The notes below the pieces were generated by a model. That model saw only the letters and a program-made list of their open reading frames with translations. It made no database searches and was not told where the DNA came from. A stretch of DNA of 64,000 nt, taken from Pseudomonadota bacterium. Its GTDB lineage: Bacteria > Desulfobacterota > Desulfobulbia > Desulfobulbales > JAGXFP01. Location: the NCBI GenBank assembly GCA_018814305.1, contig JAHJAA010000022.1:62001-126000 (forward strand). The letters run 5' to 3'. The position numbers were made by a program, and so were the translations under genes. Positions 33,905-42,750 of this stretch are shown here, in pieces. Position 1 is the first letter of the stretch. Each line of letters starts with the position of its first letter.

Positions 33905-35313
33905 AATCGACGGAATACAACTACGATATCGTGAGAAGCTTCGTCAACTGGAGCGTTCTCTGGGGACTCGTGGCGGTACTGGTGGGGGTAATTGTCTCCT
34001 TCCAGATGGTGGACCCCAGGCTCAATTTTCCGCCATACCTGACCTTTGGCCGCCTGCGCCCGATCCATACCAATGCCGGGATCTACGGCTGGGGGGTTGG
34101 GGTGATCTTCGCCACCTTCATCTACATGGTGCAACGGCTCTGTAGAACCCCGCTTTGGAGCCCCAAGTTGGCACGATTCCAACTCTGGTTTTTCAACGCC
34201 ACCATCATCGCCTCGGCGGTAACCCTGCTGATGGGTTACACCACCAGCAAGGAATACCACGAAATGGAATGGCCCATCGACGTGATGGTGGTCATCCTCT
34301 GGGTGGTGTTTGCCCTCAATATCATCATGACCATCATCAAACGCCGGGAGGAGCATATGTATATCTCCCTCTGGTACATGATGGCTTCACTGGTCGGAGT
34401 GGCGATCCTTTATCTGGTCAATGCCGCGGCGGTGCCGGTCTCTTTGTTCAAGTCTTATTCGGCCTTTGCCGGCACCAATGACGCCAACGTCCACTGGTGG
34501 TTTGGGCACAACGCCGTGGCCATGGCCCTGACCGCCCCGCCCCTGGCCATGTTCTACTACTTCCTGCCGAAATCCACCGGAGTCCCGATTTACAGCCATC
34601 GACTCTCAATCATTGCCTTCTGGAGTCTGCTTTTCATGTACCTCTGGACCGGAGCCCATCATTTGCTCTGGACCCCGGTGCCGGACTGGATCCAGACCCT
34701 GGCCATGGGCTTCTCGGTCATGCTGATCGCCCCATCCTGGGGATCGGTCATCAACGGGTATCTCTCCATGAACGGGCAATGGCACCAGATGCGGGAGAAT
34801 TACCTGGTCAAATACCTGATCCTGGGGATTACTTTTTACGGTCTGCAAACCATTCAGGGACCGATGCAGGCAATTCGAACCTTCTCTGCCTTTATCCATT
34901 ACACCGACTGGGTTCCGGCCCATATTCACATGGGAACCATGGGCTGGGTTTCGATGATCTGCTTTGCCAGCATCTATTATCTGGTGCCAAGAATTTACGG
35001 TAAAAAACTCTTCTCCATTCCACTGGCCAATCTTCAGTTCTGGCTGATCCTGGTCGGCCAGCTGACCTGGTCATTTTCACTCTGGATCGCCGGGGTGCTT
35101 CAGGCCGGAATGTGGACCGCCATGAATCCGGACGGTAGTCTGACCTATACCTTCATGGAGACCATGGTCGAAATGTACCCATACTGGTGGATCCGCTCCA
35201 TCGGTGGGCTTATTTATTTTGTTGGGGTTGTTGTCTTCATCTACAATCTTGTCATGACGGTTCGCCATGGAGAAATTGCCTCCACCGAAGCCGCTGCTGA
35301 AGGGAGGGCCTGA
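33901..35313 (+). CDS. ccoN: cbb3-type cytochrome c oxidase subunit I
   Basis: A 470-residue inner-membrane subunit carrying heme b and the heme b3-CuB oxygen reduction site. The GTG start at 33901 has GGAGGG five bases upstream. Ligand histidines are seen in RPIHTNAGIYGWG (low-spin heme), VHWWFGHNAVA (CuB), GAHHLLW (CuB pair) and HIHMGTMGW (hemes). About 12 membrane helices fit the family. It heads the structural genes and is followed after two bases by the ccoO-like fusion. The oxidase has high oxygen affinity and would serve microaerobic respiration or oxygen defence. Confidence 0.95.
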   Translation: MKSTEYNYDIVRSFVNWSVLWGLVAVLVGVIVSFQMVDPRLNFPPYLTFGRLRPIHTNAGIYGWGVGVIFATFIYMVQRLCRTPLWSPKLARFQLWFFNATIIASAVTLLMGYTTSKEYHEMEWPIDVMVVILWVVFALNIIMTIIKRREEHMYISLWYMMASLVGVAILYLVNAAAVPVSLFKSYSAFAGTNDANVHWWFGHNAVAMALTAPPLAMFYYFLPKSTGVPIYSHRLSIIAFWSLLFMYLWTGAHHLLWTPVPDWIQTLAMGFSVMLIAPSWGSVINGYLSMNGQWHQMRENYLVKYLILGITFYGLQTIQGPMQAIRTFSAFIHYTDWVPAHIHMGTMGWVSMICFASIYYLVPRIYGKKLFSIPLANLQFWLILVGQLTWSFSLWIAGVLQAGMWTAMNPDGSLTYTFMETMVEMYPYWWIRSIGGLIYFVGVVVFIYNLVMTVRHGEIASTEAAAEGRA

Positions 35314-35315
35314 TC

Positions 35316-36191
35316 ATGTGGGAAAAGAAACCGATTCTACTACTGCTTCTGGCCACTGCCGCGATTCTGGTTGGAACAATAATCACCGTGGTACTGCCGT
35401 TTGCCTGGGTCAACACCGAGGCCGACCGGATCGAAACCGTCACCCCGTATACCGCCCTGCAACAGGAAGGGCGGGATATCTATATTCGAGAAGGCTGCAA
35501 TAACTGCCACACCCAGACCGTGCGACCACTGGTTGCCGAAGTCTTACGCTATGGCGATTACTCAAAGAGCGGTGAATTCGTCTACGACCGACCCTTCCTC
35601 TGGGGCTCGAAACGAACCGGCCCTGATCTGGCAAGACTTGGCGGCAAGTATCCCGATGCCTGGCATTACAAGCATATGGCCTCACCCCGCGCTATGGTCC
35701 CAAAAACCAACATGCCCGACTATGGTTGGTTGTCTGCTAATCAACTGGACCCGACGATGATTAAACGGAAGATGGACGTGCTCGGTTTCCCCTACACCAG
35801 TGACGAGCTCTACTCCCTGGCTGATAAAAATGAAATGGATGCCCTGGTCGCCTACATGCAGAAACTCGGCAGCGACATTCCCTGGCGCAATGCAGCGGCA
35901 ACCACCATTGTCGGGAACCTTAAAAATCCTTACGCTGACAGTGATCATTCTACCTTGGAAGAGTGGGAACCCCTCTACGAGGAGAATTGTGAGGCCTGCC
36001 ACGGAGAGCATTTCGAAGGAGATATCGGTCCGGAACTGGATGGGGCCTCCATGGAAGACACCGAACTGTTTGAGATCATCTATAACGGCGTTCCCGATAA
36101 TGGCATGCCCCCCTTCGCCGGCCTCGGGGCCGACAAGGTCTGGCAGGTGGTCACCTTCGTAAAATACTACAATCAAGGGGAGGACCATTAA
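35316..36191 (+). CDS. ccoO: CcoO fused to a C-terminal cytochrome c domain
   Basis: A 291-residue membrane-anchored cytochrome. One N-terminal helix anchors a CcoO domain with heme site CNNCH (61-65), RTGPDLARLG and a MASPRAMVPKTNMPDYGW ligand region. After about 210 residues a second cytochrome c domain follows, with CEACH near residue 227 and a methionine candidate in NGMPPFAG. In standard cbb3 oxidases that second type of domain is on CcoP. Its presence here, with a haem-less CcoP anchor encoded two genes downstream, points to a domain rearrangement. Electrons would pass from the extra haem to CcoO and then to CcoN. Confidence 0.9.
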   Translation: MWEKKPILLLLLATAAILVGTIITVVLPFAWVNTEADRIETVTPYTALQQEGRDIYIREGCNNCHTQTVRPLVAEVLRYGDYSKSGEFVYDRPFLWGSKRTGPDLARLGGKYPDAWHYKHMASPRAMVPKTNMPDYGWLSANQLDPTMIKRKMDVLGFPYTSDELYSLADKNEMDALVAYMQKLGSDIPWRNAAATTIVGNLKNPYADSDHSTLEEWEPLYEENCEACHGEHFEGDIGPELDGASMEDTELFEIIYNGVPDNGMPPFAGLGADKVWQVVTFVKYYNQGEDH

Positions 36192-36194
36192 CCA

Positions 36195-36335
36195 ATGGAC
36201 CTTGCTTCGATCCTCTACCTTGGTGTTACCTTCGGACTCTTTGTAATCTTTGTCCTGATCGTTCTTCGCACGTACAGCAAAAAGCGTAAGGATGAGGGTG
36301 AGATTGCCAAGTACCGAATGCTTGATGATGAATAA
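36195..36335 (+). CDS. ccoQ: CcoQ/FixQ-like small membrane subunit
   Basis: A 46-residue protein starting three bases after ccoO. One membrane helix (about 6-26) is followed by a basic YSKKRK stretch and a C-terminal KYRMLDDE. This fits CcoQ, a small stabilising subunit of cbb3 oxidases. The C-terminal motif also occurs in the CcoS protein encoded at 41566 (AKYRMLEDDD). Because of its size it is easily missed. Confidence 0.75.
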   Translation: MDLASILYLGVTFGLFVIFVLIVLRTYSKKRKDEGEIAKYRMLDDE

Positions 36336-36383
36336 TCGCGCCCGAGCGCTGAATTCATGCCATATAAATCGGAGATTCGACAC

Positions 36384-36623
36384 ATGACAACGAAAGATAC
36401 GTTACCCACCGATCAAAACGAACCCTTTGACGGGATCAAGGAGAACAGGGAAACCAGGCCCCCGGCCTACTTTAACTTCCTGTACTATGGTTTGATCCTC
36501 TGGGGCATCATCTTCATGGGCTACTACCTGTTGAGTGGCTGGAGTTCGCACGATGAGTTCCAGGAAAAAATGACCACCCACCAGGAACAGACATCCCAGG
36601 GAATGCAAGGCGGCAAAGAATAA
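36384..36623 (+). CDS. Stand-alone CcoP N-terminal anchor without haem domains
   Basis: A 79-residue protein with one membrane helix. The sequence FDGIKENRETRPPAYFNFLYYGLILWGIIFMGYYLLSGW is the N-terminal FixP_N region of CcoP, but the protein ends about 35 residues later with no CxxCH motif. The start at 36384 has GGAG nine bases upstream; an earlier ATG at 36357 has none. Together with the CcoO fusion it makes a split and reshuffled CcoP. A terminator follows at 36673. Confidence 0.75.
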   Translation: MTTKDTLPTDQNEPFDGIKENRETRPPAYFNFLYYGLILWGIIFMGYYLLSGWSSHDEFQEKMTTHQEQTSQGMQGGKE

Positions 36624-36672
36624 ATCAGGGTGCTCGGATTTATTCGATTCTCTTGAACACTGAATGGTTTGG

Positions 36673-36704
36673 AACCGGGCGGGATCACTCCCGCCCGGTT
36701 TTTT
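36673..36704 (+). terminator. Rho-independent terminator after the cbb3 structural genes
   Basis: Eleven-base perfect stem (AACCGGGCGGG, 36673-36683, with 36690-36700), six-base loop and six T. It separates the ccoNOQP' genes from the ccoG assembly cluster, which therefore likely has its own promoter. Confidence 0.9.
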
Positions 36705-36738
36705 AAACCTCCGGCAGCAAACGACGGGGAGGTTCAAG

Positions 36739-36786
36739 ATGAATGAAAGATACAGACTCAGCTTTGCTCGCTGTTCATGTTCATGA
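36739..36786 (+). CDS. Possible 15-residue leader peptide coupled to ccoG
   Basis: GGGGAGG seven bases upstream of an ATG at 36739 opens a 15-codon frame (MNERYRLSFARCSCS) whose TGA overlaps the ATG at 36783 of ccoG. The ccoG start codons have no ribosome-binding site of their own, so this small frame probably delivers ribosomes to ccoG. Three serines/cysteines close the peptide. Not proven to be a functional peptide. Confidence 0.45.
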   Translation: MNERYRLSFARCSCS

Positions 36787-38024
36787 AAAACCAAACCCAT
36801 TACATAGGCCCACGTCGCCGCTTGTTTCAATGGACGACCACCGTGATTCTCCTGCTGCTCCCCTGGCTGGAAGTTGACGGAAAAAGCCTGCTGCGCCTCG
36901 ACATTGCTGGGCAAAAACTCTACCTGTTCGGCCAGATCCTGCGAATTCAGGAACTGTACCTGGTTCTGCTGGCCACCCTGATTTTCGTGCTCAGCTTCCT
37001 GCTGGTTACCGTGGTCCTTGGCCGAGTCTGGTGCGGCTGGCTCTGCCCTCAAACAACCTTATCGGACCTGGCCGAATGGACGGCAAGACGCCTCGGGCTC
37101 ACCGTCAAACACAATCATCTACACGGTCCCCTCTGGCGTAAGATGCTGGTACAGGGGATCTTTCTCTTCCTTGCTTTTGTGGTGGCGGCCAACCTGCTCT
37201 GGTATTTTATCCCGCCCCGTCATTTTTTTTCTCTTCTACTAAGCCTTGATCTCCACTATGCTGCCTGGATCACCCTGATCGGAACAGGGTTGGTGGTTTA
37301 CCTTGACCTGGCCGTGGTGCGACGGCTGATGTGCCGCGAGTTATGCCCCTACGGCCGAGTCCAAACCGCCCTGGTCGACAAGGCGACCCTCTCGCTGCAC
37401 CTCCCTGGGAGCGAACTTGAACGCTGCCTTGAATGCAACTCCTGCGTGCGGGCCTGCCCCATGGAAATCGACATCCGGGATGGTTATCAGGTGGAGTGCA
37501 CCAATTGCGGGCGCTGCCTTGATGCCTGCCGCAAGGTGATGACCAAGCAAAATGAACCGGGGTTGATCCGCTACACCTTCGGCCTCCATGGGGAGGGCCT
37601 GACCGGACTGCTGAACCCGCGGGTCCTGCTCCCGGTGGTGGCAATTACCGCCCTCCTGGTAACCCTCGGGTTTGCCCTGGTGGACCGACCGGTGGCAACT
37701 TTAAAAATCTCCGTCTCCCATACGGCCGCCACCCGTCAGCTGGAGAATGATCAAATCGGGACTTTTTTCAACGCCTGGATCAACAACCGCAGCCAGGCAA
37801 AAGCCGTGTATACCATGGAGGCCCGACAAAAGGAGTCCAGTGCCCCCTTGCTCCTCAAAGGCCAGGTCCGGGCCGAGCTTACCGCCGGAGAAAACCGACG
37901 CCTGGACTTTTTACTGGTCACCCCAGCCCATGAATTTATTACAGTCGAATTGGTCCTCAAAGACCAGGAAGGGCTTGAACTATCAATCGCCGAAGCCTAT
38001 ATTGGAAAAACTCAAAATGAATAA
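36783..38024 (+). CDS. ccoG: cbb3 oxidase accessory ferredoxin-type protein
   Basis: A 413-residue inner-membrane protein of the CcoG/RdxA family, implicated in reduction of copper for oxidase maturation. Five membrane helices are expected. VWCGWLCPQTTLSDL and CRELCPYGR give the membrane-proximal cysteines, and two 4Fe-4S ferredoxin motifs follow (CLECNSCVRACPMEID, CTNCGRCLDAC). The C-terminal 130 residues are a periplasmic Ig-like domain. The start at 36783 overlaps a leader frame; 36777 is the alternative. It overlaps ccoH by eight bases. Confidence 0.9.
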   Translation: MKNQTHYIGPRRRLFQWTTTVILLLLPWLEVDGKSLLRLDIAGQKLYLFGQILRIQELYLVLLATLIFVLSFLLVTVVLGRVWCGWLCPQTTLSDLAEWTARRLGLTVKHNHLHGPLWRKMLVQGIFLFLAFVVAANLLWYFIPPRHFFSLLLSLDLHYAAWITLIGTGLVVYLDLAVVRRLMCRELCPYGRVQTALVDKATLSLHLPGSELERCLECNSCVRACPMEIDIRDGYQVECTNCGRCLDACRKVMTKQNEPGLIRYTFGLHGEGLTGLLNPRVLLPVVAITALLVTLGFALVDRPVATLKISVSHTAATRQLENDQIGTFFNAWINNRSQAKAVYTMEARQKESSAPLLLKGQVRAELTAGENRRLDFLLVTPAHEFITVELVLKDQEGLELSIAEAYIGKTQNE

Positions 38025-38484
38025 AGTCATGCCACAATCCAAAACAAAGATGTACCCCGCCATGATCATCCTGCTGATCGGTGGTTTTCTCGTCTTTTCG
38101 GCCTGGTCTGCTCGACAGGCCGCCGGGCTCGGGACAAAAGTTACCGATGCGGACTATTACAGCAAAGGCCTGAAATACAATACCTCCCAAGTAGAAAAGC
38201 GGGCGGCCGAGGTCCTCGGCTGGAACCTTGAAACCGGGCTCACCGGACGCGCCCTGGACTTTCATCTCACCGACCGGGATGGCAGCGAAGTAAAGCAAGC
38301 AAACGGCACCCTCTACCTGGCGATTCCCGGCAGAGCCGAGAATATCCACCTCCCTTTGCAGGAAGCCACCAGCGGCCATTACCAGGTCAACCTTGCTGAG
38401 AACATCAGCGGCACGATCCAGGCCCGCCTCGAACTGGAACGCGACGGCGCCCGACTCAACCGGCAACTGCTGCTTAACCTGTAA
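38017..38484 (+). CDS. ccoH: FixH/CcoH family oxidase assembly protein
   Basis: A 155-residue protein with one membrane helix (about 13-32) and a periplasmic domain. The DADYYSKGLKYN motif after the helix is the mark of FixH. The ATG at 38017 overlaps the ccoG stop; an in-frame ATG at 38029 is possible. It would work with CcoG and CcoI in maturation of the cbb3 oxidase. Confidence 0.87.
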   Translation: MNKVMPQSKTKMYPAMIILLIGGFLVFSAWSARQAAGLGTKVTDADYYSKGLKYNTSQVEKRAAEVLGWNLETGLTGRALDFHLTDRDGSEVKQANGTLYLAIPGRAENIHLPLQEATSGHYQVNLAENISGTIQARLELERDGARLNRQLLLNL

Positions 38485-38690
38485 TGTGGCTGGTGATGGC
38501 GAAGATACCTTCTCAGGCGCCTAGAAACGGATGCTGCTGCTCTTTTTTATTCAAGAGATTTCCCGTGGAGACATGGTGACAAAAATGGCCCCACGCTTTT
38601 CATCGTACAGAACATGCCGAAACCAGTTTTTCTTGAGCACTGCACCAGGGGCTGTTTTTCTTTATTCAGAGCTATCAAAAAAGGGCCAAC

Positions 38691-39008
38691 ATGACCAAAA
38701 AGAAATTGAACTGCTGGGAGTTTAAAAAATGCGGTCGAGAGCCAGGCGGCCTCAAAACAGCTGAGTTGGGAATTTGTCCGGCAACAACTGAAAACAGGCT
38801 TGATGGCGTCCATTCCGGTGAAAATGCGGGCCGGGCCTGCTGGGTAGTGGCCGGCACCTACTGCAAAGGTGAAGTGCAGGGAAGTTTTGCTAAAAAATAT
38901 ACGAACTGCAGTCAGTGTGAATTTCACCAGCTTGTCCAACAGGAGGAGGTCCGCTGTTTTAAGAACTCCATTCTGCTCATTAAGAAATTAAGAGATGATG
39001 ACACGTAA
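38691..39008 (+). CDS. Two-CW domain protein
   Basis: A 105-residue cysteine-rich soluble protein. The repeated cysteine-tryptophan pairs (NCWEFKKCGREPGG and RACWVVAGTYCKG) plus CSQCEFH make up the two-CW pattern, known from many anaerobic deltaproteobacteria. Eight or nine cysteines suggest a metal or iron-sulfur site. AAGGG lies before the ATG at 38691. The function of the family is not established; here it lies inside the cbb3 assembly cluster. Confidence 0.8.
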   Translation: MTKKKLNCWEFKKCGREPGGLKTAELGICPATTENRLDGVHSGENAGRACWVVAGTYCKGEVQGSFAKKYTNCSQCEFHQLVQQEEVRCFKNSILLIKKLRDDDT

Positions 39009-39110
39009 CCGCCTTTGCCTGATCGGTAATTTCTGGGCTGCCGTGTCTCCCCAAATCCCTTGTAACGCCCGAGCCCCAAAGAGACCTCTGACTCTTTATC
39101 AACGCCATCC

Positions 39111-41573
39111 ATGATGAACCTCCCTGAAACCTGCATCCACTGCACCCTACCGATTCCACCCTCCGCGCGGGTGATCGACCGGGTGGACGATGAAGAATTG
39201 CATTTCTGCTGCCAGGGATGCCGGGGGGCATATCTCATCATCACCGGGGCCGGGCTTGATTCATTCTATACCAAAAGAAGCTGGGAGACCCCGGGCATTC
39301 CGGAAAACGCCTTTGAAACCATCTACAATGATGAATATTTGGGGGCCTTTACCACGACCAAAGAAAACAGTCGTGAAATTTCAATTATCGTTTCCGGCAT
39401 CCGTTGTTCGGCCTGCATCTGGCTGATCGAATCCATTCTCGCCAAACGTCCTGGTATTATTGAGGCCGTGATCAACTATGGAACCCACCGCGGCCGCATC
39501 CGTTTTGACCCGGACCAAACCTCACCCAGCCAAATTTTTACAGCAATCAGCCGGCTTGGATATGTGCCAAGACCTTTTACTCAGGATGGCGCCCGCCTCC
39601 TCCAGGAAAAGGAAAGCCGTTCCCTGCTGATCCGTTTTGGGACCGCAGCCTTCCTTTCCATGCAACTCATGGGCTATACCCTCGCCCTGTACGGCGGCTA
39701 TTTTAGCGGCATGGACGCCGAAACCCGGCAACTTCTCCAATATTTAGCCGCCCTGGTTGCCACCCCGGTGGTTTTTTACTCCGGGGCTCCCTTTCTCCGG
39801 GGGGCCTTTAGAAGTATCGTCAACAAGGCCCCCAATATGGATCTGCTTATTGCCCTGGGAGTCTTGGCCGCCTATCTCTACAGCCTTGGCGCCATGCTGG
39901 TCGGCCGGGAGGTTTTTTTTGAAACCTCGGCCATGATCATCTCCCTTATCCTGCTAGGCCGGATCTTTGAAAACAGTGCCCGGAAAGCGGCATACAGCGG
40001 GATTGACAAACTGTTGCGCCTCACTCCCGATACCACCCTGCTGCTCCGGGGAGCTGAGACGATTGTGGTCACCAGTGACCAACTGCAGGTTGGCGATACC
40101 ATCCTGGTCGGACCAGGTGACCGGCTCCCGGTTGACGGGGTCCTGCTGGACCAGGAAACCGAAGTGGACGAGTCCGTCCTCACCGGCGAGGCTGAGCCGG
40201 TCCTGAAACGGTTCAACGACACCCTCCTTTCCGGATCAATGAACGTATCGACCTCCGTCCGAGTCCGGGTCAGCCAGCCGGCTGGAAGCTCATTCATGGC
40301 CCGCATCACCAGGATGATCGAAGAGGCGCAGAGCCGCAAGGCCCCGGTCCAGGGGCTGGCCGACCGGGTTGCCGGTACATTTATTCCGGCGGTTATCATC
40401 ATGGCCCTGGCCACGGCCGGATACTGGAGTCTACACAGTGACAATCTGGTTCTGCCGCTCCTGCACGGAATCTCCGTCCTGGTTGTGGCCTGTCCCTGTG
40501 CCCTCGGCCTGGCCACTCCCACCGCAATTCTGGTCGCCACCGGCGTTTCAGCCCGCCATGGCATGCTGTTCCGGGGTGGAGATACCCTGGAAGCCGCAGC
40601 CCGATTGACAGTGGCTGGTTTCGACAAGACCGGAACCCTGACCGAATCATTTCCCGAGGTTATCTCCATTTCGACAATCGACATCACCCCCCAGACCCTG
40701 CTTGCCCTCGCCGCCCGGGCTGAAGCAGGGTCCAGTCATCCCCTGGCCCGGGGCATCCTGGCCAAGGCCCACCAGGAAGGGATCAGAATCTCAGCAGGGG
40801 GCGGAACCATCATCGCCGGCAAAGGGGTGCGACTTACGACGGATGAGACCACTTTGCTGGCCGGCAGTCGCCTTTTCATGGAGGAAAATGCCATCTCCCT
40901 GCCGAAGAATCTCGAGCCAACGGCGCTGACCGAGGTTTTTATTGCCGAGAATGGCCGACACCGCGGGTGCATCTATCTTGACAGCCAGTTAAGGGAGGGC
41001 GCCCGGGCCACTGTGGCAAAGATCTCCAGCCTGGGTCTTTCGACCATGCTGCTGACCGGAGATCATCTCCGTTCCGCCGAGAAGGTGGCAGCTCTTACCG
41101 GCATTGATCAGTATCGCGCCAATATGACTCCAGCCGATAAAACCTCCTGGGTCCAACAGCTCCGGGCAGAGCAGGAGGTGGTCCTGATGGTCGGGGATGG
41201 GGTCAACGACGCCCCGGCCCTGTCGGCGGCCTCGGTGGGCTGTGCCATGGGCGGCGGAACCGATATTGCCCTGGAAATCTCGGACCTGGTCCTGATGCAC
41301 AACGACCTGACCCTGCTTCCTGAAGCGATCCGTCTGGCCCGCCAGACCCTGACGATTATCCGCCAGAATCTCTTCTGGGCCTTTACCTATAACCTGGTGG
41401 CCATTCCGCTGGCCGCCTCCGGCCACCTGGCGCCGGTCTATGCTGCCGCAGCGATGGCCGCAAGCTCGGTCTGCGTGGTGGCCAACTCCCTTCGGCTCAA
41501 GGGATTCCGACCAGAAAAATCGGAACGGCTCGCTCCCACCAACACTGCCCATTTGAGTGAACGCCATGTTTAA
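39111..41573 (+). CDS. ccoI: Copper-transporting P-type ATPase for oxidase assembly
   Basis: An 820-residue P1B-type ATPase. The N-terminus has a cysteine-rich metal-binding segment (CIHC and FCCQGC) typical of CcoI/FixI and a heavy-metal-associated domain with CSAC. Membrane helices follow, with the CPCALG transport site, the phosphorylation site DKTGTLT, the SHPLARG motif and GDGVNDAPAL. It would export copper that is delivered to the cbb3 oxidase. No good ribosome-binding site precedes the ATG at 39111. The stop overlaps the ccoS start. Confidence 0.93.
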   Translation: MMNLPETCIHCTLPIPPSARVIDRVDDEELHFCCQGCRGAYLIITGAGLDSFYTKRSWETPGIPENAFETIYNDEYLGAFTTTKENSREISIIVSGIRCSACIWLIESILAKRPGIIEAVINYGTHRGRIRFDPDQTSPSQIFTAISRLGYVPRPFTQDGARLLQEKESRSLLIRFGTAAFLSMQLMGYTLALYGGYFSGMDAETRQLLQYLAALVATPVVFYSGAPFLRGAFRSIVNKAPNMDLLIALGVLAAYLYSLGAMLVGREVFFETSAMIISLILLGRIFENSARKAAYSGIDKLLRLTPDTTLLLRGAETIVVTSDQLQVGDTILVGPGDRLPVDGVLLDQETEVDESVLTGEAEPVLKRFNDTLLSGSMNVSTSVRVRVSQPAGSSFMARITRMIEEAQSRKAPVQGLADRVAGTFIPAVIIMALATAGYWSLHSDNLVLPLLHGISVLVVACPCALGLATPTAILVATGVSARHGMLFRGGDTLEAAARLTVAGFDKTGTLTESFPEVISISTIDITPQTLLALAARAEAGSSHPLARGILAKAHQEGIRISAGGGTIIAGKGVRLTTDETTLLAGSRLFMEENAISLPKNLEPTALTEVFIAENGRHRGCIYLDSQLREGARATVAKISSLGLSTMLLTGDHLRSAEKVAALTGIDQYRANMTPADKTSWVQQLRAEQEVVLMVGDGVNDAPALSAASVGCAMGGGTDIALEISDLVLMHNDLTLLPEAIRLARQTLTIIRQNLFWAFTYNLVAIPLAASGHLAPVYAAAAMAASSVCVVANSLRLKGFRPEKSERLAPTNTAHLSERHV

Positions 41574-41760
41574 ATCCATCGTTCTCCTCATGCTCCTTGC
41601 CCTCTGCATGGGCACCGCGGCCTGGCTGATCTTTATCTGGTCGGTGAAGAAGGGAGAATATGATGATATTGAGCGGGCCAAGTACCGGATGCTTGAGGAT
41701 GATGACCAACCACCCGCCACCCAGGACGACAATAAAGGGCAGGAGAAGTCAGATCCATGA
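41566..41760 (+). CDS. ccoS: cbb3-type oxidase assembly protein CcoS
   Basis: A 64-residue protein with one membrane helix and the CcoS pattern after it: WSVKKGEYDDIERAKYRML followed by an acidic tail. It overlaps both neighbours (ccoI stop and the next gene's ATGA), so the three are tightly coupled. Required for cofactor insertion into cbb3 oxidases in other bacteria. Confidence 0.88.
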   Translation: MFKSIVLLMLLALCMGTAAWLIFIWSVKKGEYDDIERAKYRMLEDDDQPPATQDDNKGQEKSDP

Positions 41761-42461
41761 GCGAATCATTTTACCTGATGGCCTTTCTGACCGGCTTTCT
41801 CGGCTCCGGCCATTGCTTGGGGATGTGCGGCGGGATTGTCTGCGCCCTCTCCCTTTCCGGGCCGGGACGAAAGGGTGGGCTTCTCTTCCATCTTCTCTAC
41901 AGTTCAGGCCGGCTGGTGACCTATTCTATGATCGGCGCCACCGTCGGCTGGCTCGGCTCGTTGATGGCCTATACCGAAAGTTTTGAAATATACAGCCGTT
42001 GGATCCTGGTCGCCTCCGATCTCTTCATCATCGCCATCGGTCTCGGTACCGCCGGGGTCTTCCGCAAGATCAACCTGATGCAGCTCGAGTTCGCCGGGCC
42101 AATCAAATCCATGACCCGGGCGGTGCGCCGCCTGCAGCATCTCCCCCGGGGAATCGCCGCCCTGCCTCTGGGTCTGCTCTTCGGCTTTCTCCCCTGCGGC
42201 TTTCTCTATGCCATGGCCATCACCGCCGCCCAGACCGCCTCGCCGGTCAAGGGCGGCCTCACCCTGCTGTTCTTCGGTTTCGGCACCGTCCCGGCCCTCT
42301 TGACCTTCGGTTCCGCCGCCCACTTCCTCAGCAATCGCGCCCGCACCTGGATGCTCCGTGGCGCCGGGGTCATGGTAGTGCTGATGGGCCTCTACAACCT
42401 CGGCCGCCATCTCCAGATCATCGGTATTATGCCCGGTGGCAGTTCGGGGTGTTTCTGCTGA
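41757..42461 (+). CDS. SafE/TauE-type (UreH-like) membrane protein
   Basis: A 234-residue, six-helix membrane protein of the group often found next to ccoS and labelled sulfite exporter TauE/SafE or UreH-like. The GSGHCLGMCGG motif in helix one and LPCGFLY in a later helix are its marks; the cysteines suit metal or thiol transport. In cbb3 loci it is thought to help copper supply or export. Coupled to ccoS by ATGA at 41757-41760. No strong terminator was found downstream. Confidence 0.85.
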   Translation: MSESFYLMAFLTGFLGSGHCLGMCGGIVCALSLSGPGRKGGLLFHLLYSSGRLVTYSMIGATVGWLGSLMAYTESFEIYSRWILVASDLFIIAIGLGTAGVFRKINLMQLEFAGPIKSMTRAVRRLQHLPRGIAALPLGLLFGFLPCGFLYAMAITAAQTASPVKGGLTLLFFGFGTVPALLTFGSAAHFLSNRARTWMLRGAGVMVVLMGLYNLGRHLQIIGIMPGGSSGCFC

Positions 42462-42649
42462 GAAAGACGGGTATCAACTGATTGGTCGTGCTTGTTGTTG
42501 GGAGAAAGGGACAAGACAAAGACATGATAACGCTACCGGCGAAACTGCGGAGGCAGCTTGGGAAAACGGGACACCCTTGGCGAACCGTTCTCAGGCTGGT
42601 TTTAGCCGGTACCGGTCCACGGATTTGGACAAGAATATGCCGGACAGCC

Positions 42650-42685
42650 AAAAAAAATCCCACCGCGCCCTGCGGGACGCGGTGG
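42650..42685 (-). terminator. Rho-independent terminator of the small membrane protein operon
   Basis: On the minus strand an eight-base stem (42678-42685 with 42660-42667), extended inward by CCC/GGG with one bulge, is followed by GGGA and seven T (complement of the A-run at 42651-42657). It lies 65 bases after the stop of the second small gene. On the plus strand no T-run follows. Confidence 0.85.
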
Positions 42686-42750
42686 AAAAGGGTCTAAGAG
42701 TCAAATATATCAGGGGAAAAGGTCTTCCCCAGAAGATGTTTTTTCTTTTC

